9,658 bases of DNA from Methanoregulaceae archaeon (GTDB lineage: Archaea; Halobacteriota; Methanomicrobia; Methanomicrobiales; Methanospirillaceae): NCBI GenBank assembly GCA_028679275.1, contig JAJRBV010000062.1, positions 1 through 9,658 on the forward strand, in the 5' to 3' direction. The notes under the pieces were generated by a model, which made no database searches, was not told the DNA's origin, and saw only the letters and a list, made by a program, of their open reading frames with translations. The translations under genes and the position numbers were made by a program. This document shows, one piece after another, positions 1 through 6,036 of this stretch. The stretch's first letter is position 1, and every line of letters begins with the position of its first letter.

Positions 1-473
1 GGGTGGAAGCGGGAAAACTCTCCCCGGTATTGCCGACCCGGGCGATCGATCCGGCACGGGTAGCCATCCCCCTGCGGGAGACGGTCAGGGGTCCGCGTGT
101 CCTCGATATCATGGACCGGAAGGTTATCGCCATCGGGCAGGACGAGGAGATCCGGACTGCCGCAAAAAAACTCTTGAAGGGTGAGACAAACCACCTCCCG
201 GTAATCGGGGAATCGGGGAGGCTGGTCGGGATTGTAACAACGTATGATGTCTCAAAAGCAGTGGCCAGCCCCGGGAAAGCATCCCTGGTCAGGGACATAA
301 TGAAGAAAAAGGTGATCACCACCACCCCTGATGAGGCAGTTGATATCGCAGTGAGGAAGCTTGAACAGCACAATATCAGTGCACTCCCTGTCGTTGACAG
401 GGAAGAACGGGTAATCGGGATGCTTACTGCAATGAACCTTGGCAAGCTTTTCGGCGGGAGGTGGCTGAAATGA
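1..473 (+). CDS. C-terminal part of DUF39/COG1900 homocysteine-synthesis protein with two CBS domains (5' partial)
   Basis: The gene enters from the left edge and ends at TGA 471-473; about 156 codons are visible. Two CBS repeats fill most of it: the first follows the 'VLDIMDRKVIAI' segment, with the strand pair 'HLPVI..GRLVGIVTTYDV'; the second starts at 'VRDIMKKKVITT' and ends 'ALPVVD..RVIGMLTAMNL'. CBS pairs usually bind adenine nucleotides or S-adenosyl compounds and act as regulatory modules. By itself this could be any CBS protein. The call rests on the next gene, a NIL-domain ferredoxin overlapping it by four bases: this arrangement is the known partner pair of the archaeal DUF39-CBS protein (MA1821 type), which with the NIL-ferredoxin (MA1822 type) makes homocysteine from aspartate semialdehyde and sulfide. 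The catalytic DUF39 part should lie to the left of the window, so its catalytic residues cannot be checked. The GTG at position 3 is internal, not the true start. Confidence 0.8.
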   Translation, partial: VEAGKLSPVLPTRAIDPARVAIPLRETVRGPRVLDIMDRKVIAIGQDEEIRTAAKKLLKGETNHLPVIGESGRLVGIVTTYDVSKAVASPGKASLVRDIMKKKVITTTPDEAVDIAVRKLEQHNISALPVVDREERVIGMLTAMNLGKLFGGRWLK

Positions 474-862
474 AACTCGTCGTTACGTTTTCACGCAAGG
501 CCGGGAAAAAACCCATCATTGCCCAGGTAGTCAGGGACACCGGGGTGCTCATCAATGTTGAGAGGGCACTGATCGATTCATCAGAAGGCGAGGCGCTGAT
601 CGATATCCCTGATGAGTCCTGCGCGATGGTAAAAGAGCGACTGGCTGATCTCGGTGCTGCGGTCAGGGTTCTCGAGGAAATCATCACTCTCGATGAGACC
701 CGGTGCGTGGATTGCGGTGCCTGCATCAGCATCTGCCCTCAGGACGTATTCTCTTTCGATACGGAATGGAGACTCATGATGGATGAGAAACGATGTGTTC
801 TCTGTGGACGATGCATCGAGATCTGCCCGCACCGGGCTCTTTCGCACAAGGGGGAGGGGTGA
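470..862 (+). CDS. NIL-domain ferredoxin with two [4Fe-4S] motifs, homocysteine synthesis partner
   Basis: A 130-residue protein. Residues 1 to about 73 form an NIL domain (ligand-binding ferredoxin-like fold, also found in methionine importers). Two ferredoxin motifs follow: CVDCGACISICP with cysteines 79, 82, 85 and 89, and CVLCGRCIEICP with cysteines 109, 112, 115 and 119, so both [4Fe-4S] clusters are complete. In methanogens this architecture works with the DUF39-CBS protein in homocysteine biosynthesis, presumably supplying electrons or handling the persulfide; it should be cytosolic. The start is ATG 470, overlapping the upstream TGA as ATGA, with the strong ribosome site GGAGGTG at 457-463 six bases before it. 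An in-frame GTG at 461 lies inside that ribosome site and is less likely. The gene is surely co-transcribed with the upstream CBS gene. Family identity is clear; the chemical role is taken from the Methanosarcina work. Confidence 0.88.
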   Translation: MKLVVTFSRKAGKKPIIAQVVRDTGVLINVERALIDSSEGEALIDIPDESCAMVKERLADLGAAVRVLEEIITLDETRCVDCGACISICPQDVFSFDTEWRLMMDEKRCVLCGRCIEICPHRALSHKGEG

Positions 863-893
863 ATGGGAGAGTCATTCTTTCAGGACGCCCACC

Positions 894-901
894 TTAATTA
901 T
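894..901 (+). promoter_or_regulatory. Possible TATA box upstream of a hairpin
   Basis: TTAATTAT stands alone in a GC-rich gap behind the ferredoxin gene. The first base of the hairpin at 923-954 lies about 26 bases downstream, the usual archaeal TATA-to-start distance. No protein gene follows on this strand, so if real it would drive a short or antisense RNA. Weak evidence only. Confidence 0.25.
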
Positions 902-922
902 TGCAGTGCGAGGAACCCTGGT

Positions 923-954
923 GATACCGATGAAAGTGCCTGTCATCGGTTATC
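923..954. terminator. Hairpin between convergent genes
   Basis: GATACCGATGA (923-933) pairs with TCATCGGTTATC (943-954): seven pairs, one bulged T, then four pairs, around a nine-base loop. It sits between the ends of the converging ferredoxin (plus) and phosphoesterase (minus) genes and includes the minus-strand stop codon. Neither side has a convincing T-run, so it may be a 3'-end stabiliser or a structured small RNA and not a classical terminator. Confidence 0.4.
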
Positions 955-2299
955 GGTGAAGGATTCCCTCCGGGTTGGCAGGGTATCGGGAAGAATACCG
1001 TGCCCGTGCCTCTTTCAAGGATAAAATCTTCTCACCGGATTGCACTTTTGTAAGAAATCCGCAGAGTTCTTGGAGACTGACAGGGATATAATCCAGCAGT
1101 TCTGCACTCACGTTAATAGACCGTGTTCCCGCATTGATGAAAGGATACCGGACAATATCGTTGTTGTGGAGATGGCCATGGACGATCCATCCCGGAAAAC
1201 CATCCGGTGCCCCAACGGGATCATGGATGAAAAAAAAATCAGTTGTGCCATACTGCAACCGGAGGCTCGGGACAGCCCCGGGAATTTCTTCATCATGGTT
1301 CCCTGAAATGACCTGGATCAGGCCGTTGAGACGGGAAAGATATGCTGATGCGGGTTTTGCACATTTCCCGTGGCAGAGGTCACCGAGGTAGAAAACTTCG
1401 TCAGAGGGTGCAATCCGGTGATTCCAGTTCCGAATCAATACCTCGTCCATCTCATCTGATGATGAAAATGGGCGGCGGCAGTACTGGATGATGTTCCGGT
1501 GCCCGAGATGGAGATCAGAGATCACGAACTGTTGGGGTGATCCGCCATGAGCGGGACCATGCAGTTCCATTCCCTCATTGTTCCTGAAGGTCCGGAGGGT
1601 TTTCTTCCATTCCCCGGTATCTGCTGATTCCTTCCTTGAGAGCCATACCCTTCGGGGAAGATCGAACTCTTTCCAGAGTGCTCCCCTCCGTATCACTGAG
1701 ATCCGGAAGATATCAAGGGGGGAATCACAGGCCCGCAGGTAGGTCTGGAGTGACGGCAGGGTCCCCTTCCCCCCCGCAGGTTCATATTCTGGTGAAGGGG
1801 GGAGCTCTGTGACTCTTTTCCAGATCAAATCAAACTCCCGGAACGGAATATTGAACCGGAGCGAGATGTGGAAGATCCGGTGGCCGGGGGCTTTATCAAT
1901 CCATATGCATCTGGTGGTAAGAAGGGGAAACCGGGCAACCAGCTGCCGGTAAAATCCGGCAAGATCCTCACCGGGGGAGAGGCTGAGTGCAACCGCCCCC
2001 CCCCGTACTCCCTTCAGTCGGACCAGTTCACCAATAGTGCAGGAGACCCTGTTAAGGCAAGATGCGGCATCCCGGACCCTGGTTAAAATTGCGTCCCCGC
2101 GTGCAAGGGACCGGAACGGGCCGAAGAGGGTGATATGGGGTTCGCGGGATTCTCCTGAGGATATTCCAAGGATCGTGGGAAACGAGGTGATCAGCGAGCT
2201 CAGCGCCTGATCACGTATCCGTGCCATGATCAGGTAATCAGCCGCTTTCCGGGTACCGACCCGCCATGATTTCCGGGCCCGGAGCCCTCCTCTTCTCAT
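950..2299 (-). CDS. Fusion of 2H (LigT/2'-5' RNA ligase-like) phosphoesterase and calcineurin-type metallophosphoesterase
   Basis: A 449-residue two-enzyme protein. Residues about 20-210 form a 2H phosphoesterase with the two signature motifs HITL (His55) and HISL (His144); this superfamily opens or forms 2',3'-cyclic or 2'-5' phosphodiester bonds at RNA or nucleotide ends. Residues about 256-415 form a metallophosphoesterase with the ordered metal-site motifs SDLHLGH (Asp262, His264), GDLCHG (Asp307), GNHD (Asn334, His335), His359 and HGHLH (His375, His377). Both active sites look complete. A basic and hydrophilic linker (about 215-255) joins them. Inference: one domain opens a cyclic phosphate and the other removes the monophosphate, in the cytosol. 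ATG 2299 is chosen because 'DYLIMARI' (21-28) looks like the first strand of the 2H fold, so Met25 is too late, and AGGA lies five bases upstream of ATG 2299. It faces away from the ApbE-like gene and converges on the ferredoxin. T9 and G9 tracts (coding strand) occur inside it. Confidence 0.85.
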   Translation of the reverse strand: MRRGGLRARKSWRVGTRKAADYLIMARIRDQALSSLITSFPTILGISSGESREPHITLFGPFRSLARGDAILTRVRDAASCLNRVSCTIGELVRLKGVRGGAVALSLSPGEDLAGFYRQLVARFPLLTTRCIWIDKAPGHRIFHISLRFNIPFREFDLIWKRVTELPPSPEYEPAGGKGTLPSLQTYLRACDSPLDIFRISVIRRGALWKEFDLPRRVWLSRKESADTGEWKKTLRTFRNNEGMELHGPAHGGSPQQFVISDLHLGHRNIIQYCRRPFSSSDEMDEVLIRNWNHRIAPSDEVFYLGDLCHGKCAKPASAYLSRLNGLIQVISGNHDEEIPGAVPSLRLQYGTTDFFFIHDPVGAPDGFPGWIVHGHLHNNDIVRYPFINAGTRSINVSAELLDYIPVSLQELCGFLTKVQSGEKILSLKEARARYSSRYPANPEGILHR

Positions 2300-2330
2300 A
2301 CTTCCTGCATGAATGGCTCATTCGTAATCC

Positions 2331-2338
2331 GATAAATA
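2331..2338. promoter_or_regulatory. AT-rich core promoter, possibly shared by divergent genes
   Basis: GATAAATA reads as a TATA-like box towards the ApbE-like gene, and its complement TATTTATC reads as one towards the phosphoesterase gene. Distances to the two starts (about 35 bases on the minus side, about 90 on the plus side) allow a short minus leader and a plus leader of about 60 bases. An inverted repeat GAATG-GCT-CATTC (2311-2323) lies on the minus side and could be an operator. Confidence 0.45.
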
Positions 2339-2423
2339 ACTCCCTGTTTGTGAACCGGTCCCGTGAATGGGAAAACCTCCATCCTACGGGTATTTGTCTC
2401 CCTGCGCCAGAGAAGGTATGTAT

Positions 2424-3134
2424 ATGATCCGGAGCCGGTTCCATCTCAGGGAGACGATTGCAACCATTCTCGCGGATGAGGAGCGGCATATAGCTGCTGC
2501 AAGGGAGGGGATTACCCGTGCCCGCCAGGAGCTTGAACACTATATCTCCGGAGATCCCTTTTTTCGTTCCACATTCGAACCCTATCGTGTTGATACAGGG
2601 ATAGAGATAGTCGATCGCATGTCTGATGCTTCCGCTGTTTCCGGGGTAGGGCCTATGGCTGCGGTTGCAGGATCGATAGCATGGGCAGGGTTGGAAGCAA
2701 TGGAGGAGGCAGGAGCGACGTTCGGAATAATTGACAATGGCGGTGACATCGCACTTCTTACCGACCGAAAGATAACCATAGGTATTCATGCCGGCACCTC
2801 TGTATTATCAGACCGGTATGCCTTTGTGGCCGGACCTCGTGATGGAATCTTTGGCATATGTACTTCATCAGCAACCGTCGGCCCCTCCATATCATTTGGC
2901 GTGGCCGATTCGGTCACCGTTATCTCTCGCAATCCCGCGCTCGCTGATGCCTGGGCGACTGCGGTCTGCAACAGGGTCAGAACAGGGGATACTTCAGCGG
3001 TCGATGAGGCGCTTCTTGGCGGATGTGACGGGATCTGCGTGATTATCGGAGACTGGCATTACCGCAAGGGCTCACTCCCCAGAGTAGTAAAAGCCCGCGT
3101 GCGACATGATCTGATCACGGGCGGACTATTCTGA
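2424..3134 (+). CDS. UPF0280/COG2122 ApbE-like protein, sulfide assimilation and homocysteine module
   Basis: A 236-residue protein recognised by its N-terminal pattern 'MIRSRFHLRETIATI.AD', the 'DPFF..TFEPY' segment and the glycine-rich core 'GVGPMAAVAGSIAWAGLEAM' followed by 'IDNGGDIAL'. This is the UPF0280 family, related to the flavin transferase ApbE fold. The Methanosarcina member (MA1715) was shown to help homocysteine formation when sulfide is low; the exact reaction is unknown. It lies one gene away from the DUF39-CBS and NIL-ferredoxin pair, which fits that role. The start is ATG 2424, with AGAAGG at 2411-2416 seven bases before it. ATG 2418 is too close to that site, and the longer reading from ATG 2367 adds residues without family character. 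The length is normal for the family. There is no signal peptide, unlike true ApbE lipoproteins, so it should be cytosolic. Confidence 0.85.
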   Translation: MIRSRFHLRETIATILADEERHIAAAREGITRARQELEHYISGDPFFRSTFEPYRVDTGIEIVDRMSDASAVSGVGPMAAVAGSIAWAGLEAMEEAGATFGIIDNGGDIALLTDRKITIGIHAGTSVLSDRYAFVAGPRDGIFGICTSSATVGPSISFGVADSVTVISRNPALADAWATAVCNRVRTGDTSAVDEALLGGCDGICVIIGDWHYRKGSLPRVVKARVRHDLITGGLF

Positions 3135-3146
3135 ACCGGTCCGGGA

Positions 3147-3554
3147 TCAGAGAGTTTCGTCGAGAAACCGGACGGCCTTCCTGAAAGCATCGGTTCCCTG
3201 GTATCGTGCAATAACCTGATCCCCGTCGCTCACCGAAATTACCGGTACGCCGGCTTCGATTGAAAAGAGTATCTCAAAGAGGTCGATTCCGGTCATCATC
3301 ACACCGGTGAGGAGGGCAGACGCAGGCTGGAGGGTGAGCCGGTCCCGTTCAAGGTCACCCGGATTCTCCCTGAAAAAGTAGTAAAATACCTGAAAGGCAT
3401 TCAGGAGATCTGAGGTGAGCAGCTCGTTGCGGATATCCGGGGGAAGCCGTTCGAGCTCCCTGGCCAGTACATCCGGTTGATCTTCTCCCATCTCGAGAAT
3501 CTGGTCGGCTATACGACTGAGTTCGCTGAAGGGTACAGGGTCCTTGTCGTTCAC
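3147..3554 (-). CDS. Small acidic protein of unknown function
   Basis: A 135-residue protein that I do not recognise. The first 60 residues look helical and acidic ('IADQILEMGEDQPDVLARELERLP'-like pattern). The middle is amphipathic ('LNAFQVFYYFFRE'), then comes a hydrophobic stretch around 83-101 ('ALLTGVMMTGIDLFEILFSI'-like) too polar for a sure membrane helix, and a C-terminal strand-helix ('VPVISVSDGDQVIARYQG' then 'FRKAVRFLDETL'). There are no cysteines or histidines and no catalytic motif. The start is GTG 3554 with only a weak GAGAT site upstream. Its end converges on the ApbE-like gene with a 12-base gap, and it is divergent from the Trm56 operon. Codon use and continuous reading support a real gene; function is open. 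Confidence 0.7.
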   Translation of the reverse strand: MNDKDPVPFSELSRIADQILEMGEDQPDVLARELERLPPDIRNELLTSDLLNAFQVFYYFFRENPGDLERDRLTLQPASALLTGVMMTGIDLFEILFSIEAGVPVISVSDGDQVIARYQGTDAFRKAVRFLDETL

Positions 3555-3578
3555 TGAATCTCATATCGGAATGGCAGG

Positions 3579-3591
3579 GGATAAACTATCC
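3579..3591. promoter_or_regulatory. Inverted repeat in divergent promoter region, operator-like
   Basis: GGATA-AAC-TATCC is a perfect 5-3-5 inverted repeat. On the minus strand it overlaps a TATA-like AGTTTATC about 30 bases before the orphan gene's GTG start. It also lies about 30 bases upstream of the TATA box of the plus-strand operon. Its placement suits a regulator, conceivably the winged-helix protein encoded next door. Confidence 0.3.
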
Positions 3592-3611
3592 TCTCTGTCC
3601 GGAAACAAAAA

Positions 3612-3619
3612 TCTATAAT
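3612..3619 (+). promoter_or_regulatory. TATA box of the winged-helix/trm56/tfe operon
   Basis: TCTATAAT preceded by an A-rich stretch (AAACAAAAA, 3603-3611). Its centre lies about 28 bases before GTG 3644, so the predicted transcript starts at or within a few bases of that codon. This fits leaderless translation, and no ribosome site is visible before the GTG. Confidence 0.5.
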
Positions 3620-3643
3620 CAGGGACCCGCGGAATGTGTACAG

Positions 3644-3922
3644 GTGAAGGAAGAGGATCTGGACTGGTGGATTTATCATATACTGGCAGATGAACCCTGC
3701 CAGGATATTGCGGCGCTGTCCGGAAAGACCGGCCATAGCAGAGATGAGGTTGCAGATTCTCTTGACCGTCTTGAAAAAGCCCTTCTCATCGAACGATATG
3801 AAGGGAGATGCAGGATACGCTCAGTTCAGGAGGTTCTCCTCTCCTGCCGGTCAAAGTATGATGACACCTCACCGTTCATTATCGAGAACGGGATCATAAA
3901 GGAGCGGAAAAAGCCGGAATAA
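3644..3922 (+). CDS. Small winged-helix DNA-binding protein, first gene of the trm56/tfe operon
   Basis: A 92-residue protein. Residues 8 to about 60 follow a winged helix-turn-helix pattern: '[23 protein letters not shown]' then '[20 protein letters not shown]', with a recognition-helix-like segment and a short wing ('[10 protein letters not shown]'). A C-terminal tail of about 30 residues follows. It resembles small MarR/ArsR-like regulators, but the family cannot be fixed by eye. There are two cysteines (Cys19 and Cys57), and no metal-binding CxxC pair. GTG 3644 is the only sensible start and is probably leaderless given the TATA spacing. It is followed after two bases by trm56, so the two are translated together. 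Plausible roles are autoregulation of the operon or an RNA-binding helper; neither is shown by the sequence. Confidence 0.75.
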   Translation: MKEEDLDWWIYHILADEPCQDIAALSGKTGHSRDEVADSLDRLEKALLIERYEGRCRIRSVQEVLLSCRSKYDDTSPFIIENGIIKERKKPE

Positions 3923-3924
3923 CC

Positions 3925-4449
3925 ATGCCTGAGATAGTGATTCTCCGGGTCGGGCATAGGCCTGAACGGGACCAGCGGGTAACCACCCATGTCGGACTTG
4001 CCGCACGGGCCCTTGGTGCGAGGGGAATGTACCTGGCCGCCGAAGATAAGGGTGTGGTGCAGAGCATATCGGATGTGGTCCAGCGCTGGGGCGGCGACTT
4101 TTTCATCGAGCATAAAACTCCGTGGAAGCGCTGTATCAGGGAATGGAAAGAGTCCGGAGGCTGCGTGGTCCACCTGACCATGTACGGTGAGCGGCTCCAG
4201 GACAGGGAGGAGGAGATCCGGCAGAGATCAAGGATCCTTGTTGTCGTCGGGGCCGAGAAAGTGCCCGGGGAACTGTACGGCCTTTCTGATTACAATATCG
4301 GGGTTACAGGGCAACCTCATTCAGAAATATCAAGTCTTGCGGTCTTTCTTGACCATCTTTTTTCAGGAGCGGAGCTCGAATGCGAGTATCCGGGAGCAAA
4401 AATCCGTGTCATACCCTCCCCGGAAGGGAAACGCACCGAGGAGTTATGA
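3925..4449 (+). CDS. trm56: tRNA (cytidine(56)-2'-O)-methyltransferase, aTrm56
   Basis: A 174-residue protein, the normal family length. The N-terminal signature '[27 protein letters not shown]' region (residues 5-31) is diagnostic of archaeal Trm56, a SPOUT-class enzyme that uses S-adenosylmethionine to methylate the ribose of C56 in the T-loop of tRNA. The later segments 'VHLTMYG' (about 77-83), '[15 protein letters not shown]' (about 107-121) and '[21 protein letters not shown]' region (about 126-146) form the knotted cofactor site. It acts as a dimer in the cytosol. The start ATG 3925 lies two bases after the upstream stop. Its TGA overlaps the next gene's ATG (4446-4449). Archaea generally use either this enzyme or a C/D-box guide RNA for C56, so its presence implies the protein route here. 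Confidence 0.93.
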   Translation: MPEIVILRVGHRPERDQRVTTHVGLAARALGARGMYLAAEDKGVVQSISDVVQRWGGDFFIEHKTPWKRCIREWKESGGCVVHLTMYGERLQDREEEIRQRSRILVVVGAEKVPGELYGLSDYNIGVTGQPHSEISSLAVFLDHLFSGAELECEYPGAKIRVIPSPEGKRTEEL

Positions 4450-5531
4450 TAGGCAGGGTCCTTGTTGCAGGGTTTGCCACCCGCCACATTGTGCAGTCGG
4501 CGTATGCTGCCGGATACGAAGTGTATGCCGTGGATCACTTCTGCGACCAGGACCTGATGTTTTATGCACGGGAAGCCATGGCATTTGCCGAACCGGGGGA
4601 TCTCGAGGGGGCTGTTGTGGAGATGTGCGAGCGGTATCACCCGGATCTTATTGTCCCTGCCTCGGGGGCGGAAGCCCTTGTTGTCAGGTGCCTCTGCGGC
4701 ACTCCTCCTGAAAAAGTCGGGCGGTTCCTCGACAAGTTATCAACACACCGGTTCTTCGAAGAGACAGGAATTCCCACTCCGGAACTTCTCTCTCCGGGAA
4801 AATATCCTGCGATGCTCAAACCAAGGAAGGGCTCGGGAGGATGGAGGAACGCCGTGGTACACGACGACTCCGGATTCTCCAGCTGGACGGAGAAGTACGG
4901 GGATCTCCCGTATCTCTCCGAAGAGGTTGTGCATGGTGTCCCTTCATCGGTCTGCTGCCTCGCAACAGGTTCATCGGCGGTAGCGGTAGCAGTAAACCGG
5001 CAGATGCTCCGTGGAAACGGGGATTCCGCGTTTGGTTTCTCGGGATCCGTTACTCCCTTCCAGGGTGATGCCGCGTCCCTGATGATCCGGTATGCCGAGC
5101 ATATCGCGGAACAGAGCGGTTGCACCGGCACGATCGGGATCGATTTTGTTGCAGGTGACAGGATTCATGCGATCGAGGTCAACCCCCGTTTCCAGGCAAC
5201 CCTTGATACTATTGAAATTGCGACAGGCAGAAACCTCTTCTCGGCCCATGTGGAGGCGTGCCGGGGCAATCTCCCTGCCCGGAGACCGATATGCCGTCAG
5301 GTAGCGGCAAGAACGATCCTCTTTGCCGGGAGGGATATGGTTTTAGGTCCTGACCTGGTACGGCTCTCCCCGCTGATTGCGGACATTCCCCGCCCTGGCG
5401 CCTGTTTTGAGGAAGGGCAGGCTCTTTTAAGCGTGTATGGCTGGGGAGCCGGGTACTCAGAGGCTATGGCAATGCTGGATAAGCATATTAGAACAGTACA
5501 ACAATATATGGGTGGAAGGCTCTATGGATGA
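4446..5531 (+). CDS. ATP-grasp ligase, COG2232-like, substrate unknown
   Basis: A 361-residue protein. The N-terminal part is a Rossmann-like pre-ATP-grasp domain ('[27 protein letters not shown]', residues about 4-30). Next come the ATP-grasp hallmarks: '[11 protein letters not shown]' (Lys125, glycine loop 129-132), the acidic pair Glu159-Glu160 in 'LSEEVVHG', a magnesium-site Asp233 in 'TIGIDFVAG' and 'AIEVNPR' (Glu244, Asn246, Arg248). Enzymes of this fold join a carboxylate to an amine or thiol using ATP through an acyl-phosphate. The closest group I know is COG2232, predicted carboligases found widely in methanogens without an assigned substrate. ATG 4446 is chosen because it overlaps the trm56 stop as ATGA, follows GAGGAG, and gives the glycine-rich strand its usual position near the N-terminus. 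The gene ends eight bases inside tfe. Cytosolic. The role is unknown; the operon hints at information processing or a cofactor. Confidence 0.82.
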   Translation: MIGRVLVAGFATRHIVQSAYAAGYEVYAVDHFCDQDLMFYAREAMAFAEPGDLEGAVVEMCERYHPDLIVPASGAEALVVRCLCGTPPEKVGRFLDKLSTHRFFEETGIPTPELLSPGKYPAMLKPRKGSGGWRNAVVHDDSGFSSWTEKYGDLPYLSEEVVHGVPSSVCCLATGSSAVAVAVNRQMLRGNGDSAFGFSGSVTPFQGDAASLMIRYAEHIAEQSGCTGTIGIDFVAGDRIHAIEVNPRFQATLDTIEIATGRNLFSAHVEACRGNLPARRPICRQVAARTILFAGRDMVLGPDLVRLSPLIADIPRPGACFEEGQALLSVYGWGAGYSEAMAMLDKHIRTVQQYMGGRLYG

Positions 5532-6036
5532 GGTCCTGGAAAACACGGCAGTAAGGGCGTACCTTTTACGGCTGATCGGCGAAGAGGGAATGGCACTTCT
5601 TGAGAAATTCCCCGAAGAAGGCGAGTGGAGTGACGAACAACTCGCTGCGCAGACCGGGATCAACTTAAATTCGGTCCGCCACACCCTCTATACTCTCTAC
5701 GAGAAACGGCTTGCTGAGTACCGGAGGATCAAGAATAATGAAACTGGCTGGCTTACGTATCTTTGGCACCTGCGCATCGATTCGATCTACGAGGTAATCC
5801 GTGAGGATCTCGAAGATATCCTCGAGAAGCTGAAGGCGCGGGAAAAATTCGAGGAAGAGAACGATTTTTACATCTGCAAGTCCTGCGGGGTCATTGTCAC
5901 CTTCAACCAGGCTTTTGATGTCTCCTTTATCTGCCCTGCATGCGAGCTGCAGATGGAGCATTACGACAACGAGATGCTCCTCCGGGCCCTGAAAAAGAGG
6001 ATCGGGGAGATTCAAGAGACACTCGGGCATGCATAA
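5524..6036 (+). CDS. tfe: Transcription initiation factor E, alpha subunit (TFE)
   Basis: A 170-residue protein, the usual archaeal TFE length. Residues 1-85 form the extended winged-helix domain ('VRAYLLRLIGEEGMALLEKF', 'WSDEQLAAQTGINLNSVRHTLYTLYEKRLAEYRR'). A connecting helix ('DSIYEVIREDLEDILEKLKARE', about 86-110) follows, then a zinc ribbon with cysteines 118, 121, 137 and 140 (CKSC, CPAC). TFE joins TBP, TFB and RNA polymerase, binds the clamp and helps open promoter DNA, especially at weak promoters. The start is ATG 5524 with GGTGGAAGG upstream, overlapping the ATP-grasp gene by eight bases; a longer reading upstream would lie inside that gene and lacks family character. It overlaps the HD-domain gene by eight bases at its end. 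Identity is very secure. Confidence 0.94.
   Translation: MDEVLENTAVRAYLLRLIGEEGMALLEKFPEEGEWSDEQLAAQTGINLNSVRHTLYTLYEKRLAEYRRIKNNETGWLTYLWHLRIDSIYEVIREDLEDILEKLKAREKFEEENDFYICKSCGVIVTFNQAFDVSFICPACELQMEHYDNEMLLRALKKRIGEIQETLGHA

Noticed and set aside
863..1023. A 53-codon plus-strand reading starting with ATG directly after the ferredoxin stop (TGAATG) behind a GGGAGGGG stretch
   Set aside because: It runs into the end of the convincing minus-strand phosphoesterase gene, has no recognisable protein character, and crosses the hairpin at 923-954. Chance is the better explanation.
2238..2789. A 183-codon minus-strand open frame
   Set aside because: It overlaps the UPF0280 gene and the start of the phosphoesterase gene; composition (many Cys, Pro, Arg) is that of a shadow frame.
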